DNA from: Gorillibacterium sp.
Lineage (GTDB): Bacteria > Bacillota > Bacilli > Paenibacillales > NBRC-103111
Length of the DNA stretch: 5,163 bases
Reading direction: 5' to 3'
Assembly (NCBI GenBank): GCA_014380705.1
Contig: JACMJI010000215.1
Coordinates: 1 to 5,163 of the forward strand
Every line of letters begins with the position of its first letter. The stretch's first letter is position 1. This document shows positions 4,367 to 5,163 of this stretch, one piece after another. The position numbers and the translations under genes were made by a program. The notes beneath the pieces are model-generated. The model did not search any database. It was not told the DNA's origin and saw nothing but the letters and a program-made list of their open reading frames with translations.

Positions 4367-5163
4367 ATGAAGGCTATGGTAACAGGAGGGGCGGGTTTCA
4401 TCGGCGCTCATCTGGTTCGGGAACTGCTGGTCCGGCAGCATCAGGTTCATGTGATAGATAATTTGTCCACAGGCAGCGCCTCAAAGGTTGATCCGGGTGC
4501 TATCTTGCACATCGAGGATATACGAACCTCTAAAGCAGAGGAAATCATTCGTGCCACCCGTCCGGATGTTGTATTCCATTTGGCGGCACAAGCGGATGTG
4601 CAGCGTTCGCTTAAAGAGCCATATACAGACTCCGCCATTAACATTACCGGGACAACCCGAATTCTTGAGGCATGCCGTCAAGGAAGTGTACGCAAACTAG
4701 TATTTTCCTCTACGTCCGCCGTATATGGAGAGCTTCAAAAACAACGGTTGGATGAGGAGGATGTTGTTGACCCGATTTCCTTCTATGGAATGTCCAAATG
4801 GTCTGCAGAGCGATATATCCGACTTTATTGGCGATTATATGGTCTGCCTTACACCATCCTGCGCTACGCAAATGTATATGGCCCCGGTCAAACTGCCAAA
4901 GGAGAAGGGGGCGTGATTGCCTTATTCATGGAACGCCTCTCCAAGGGTCTGCCCTTGCTCATTCATGGAGACGGTGAGCAGACCCGTGATTTTATTTATG
5001 TGCGGGATGTGGTTGAAGCCAACCTTGCAGCAGCCGAATTAGGAGATCAGCAGACGATTCACGTTAGCACAGGCCAGAAAACCTCCATTAACCGGATAAC
5101 AGAGCTTTTACGAGAATTCCACGGTGAGGGTGTTCAGGTAAGATACGACTCGGCAAGGACGGG
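4367..5163 (+). CDS. NAD-dependent sugar-nucleotide epimerase (UDP-glucose 4-epimerase-like), 3' truncated by window end
   Basis: This is an extended short-chain dehydrogenase that would interconvert UDP-sugars, most simply UDP-glucose and UDP-galactose, in the cytoplasm using tightly bound NAD. The 265 visible residues contain the NAD-binding VTGGAGFIG (5-13), the acidic ribose-binding segment DNLSTG after strand 2, and the cofactor motif HLAAQADV. They also contain SSTSAVYG (114-121) with the catalytic Ser/Thr, and catalytic YGMSK with Tyr140 and Lys144. Substrate-domain motifs LRYANVYGPGQ and HGDGEQTRDFIYVRDV follow. Full-length relatives have about 300-330 residues, so some 40-60 are missing beyond the window. 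The motifs fit the GalE/WbpP/WcaG group; GalE itself, a UDP-GlcNAc or UDP-glucuronate epimerase, or another surface-polysaccharide enzyme cannot be separated without the C-terminus and neighbours. The frame stays open to the end with no defect seen. Confidence 0.92.
   Translation, partial: MKAMVTGGAGFIGAHLVRELLVRQHQVHVIDNLSTGSASKVDPGAILHIEDIRTSKAEEIIRATRPDVVFHLAAQADVQRSLKEPYTDSAINITGTTRILEACRQGSVRKLVFSSTSAVYGELQKQRLDEEDVVDPISFYGMSKWSAERYIRLYWRLYGLPYTILRYANVYGPGQTAKGEGGVIALFMERLSKGLPLLIHGDGEQTRDFIYVRDVVEANLAAAELGDQQTIHVSTGQKTSINRITELLREFHGEGVQVRYDSART

Noticed and set aside
4261..4461. A rightward 66-codon frame with a GTG start just before the epimerase
   Set aside because: Its second half is the epimerase coding sequence read in another frame, it overlaps the true gene by about 95 nt, and no clear ribosome binding site precedes the GTG.

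Overview
This looks like chromosomal DNA from a Gram-positive Bacillales bacterium, with Paenibacillus or a close relative as the best guess. The grounds are strong GGAGG-type ribosome binding sites, moderate G+C, a TetR regulator of the Bacillus LmrA/QdoR type, and a metal ATPase with a separate small metal-binding protein. The genus is inferred; no marker gene is present.

Layout. Positions 77-2167 (minus strand) hold a two-gene operon. It encodes a 73-residue HMA metal-binding protein (CxxC) and, 15 nt downstream, a 617-residue P1B-type heavy-metal ATPase that has no N-terminal metal-binding domain of its own. The ATPase carries an atypical CPG membrane motif. Positions 2168-2355 are a divergent control region. 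They hold a perfect FNR-type palindrome placed at about -41.5 of the predicted metal-operon promoter, and a separate 24-bp palindrome overlapping the promoter of the rightward genes. Positions 2356-3389 (plus strand) encode a TetR/AcrR repressor, whose only sensible start codon is ATC, followed 35 nt later by a small four-helix membrane protein. Positions 3471-3914 encode a DUF6526-type membrane protein. Positions 3915-4366 have no convincing gene but contain a 159-bp nested inverted-repeat element ending in a T-run. Positions 4367-5163 encode the first 265 residues of a UDP-glucose 4-epimerase-like sugar-nucleotide enzyme, cut by the window end.

How the parts work together. The metal pair probably exports or handles a soft or transition metal. 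The HMA protein would act as chaperone or detached sensor domain, and a Crp/Fnr-family activator probably switches the operon on. The TetR protein probably represses its own transcript, and so the downstream membrane protein, through the palindrome at its promoter. That palindrome resembles the B. subtilis LmrA/QdoR box. The DUF6526 gene and the epimerase appear to be independent units.

Main points for a second look: the FNR-like site and its exact spacing, the ATC start of the repressor, the LmrA/QdoR-like operator, the CPG/SEHH/HELS motif set of the ATPase, and the nested hairpin element. I see no CRISPR array, rRNA, tRNA or intact insertion sequence. I see no clearly new multi-gene system; the novelty lies in regulation and in the uncharacterised small membrane proteins.
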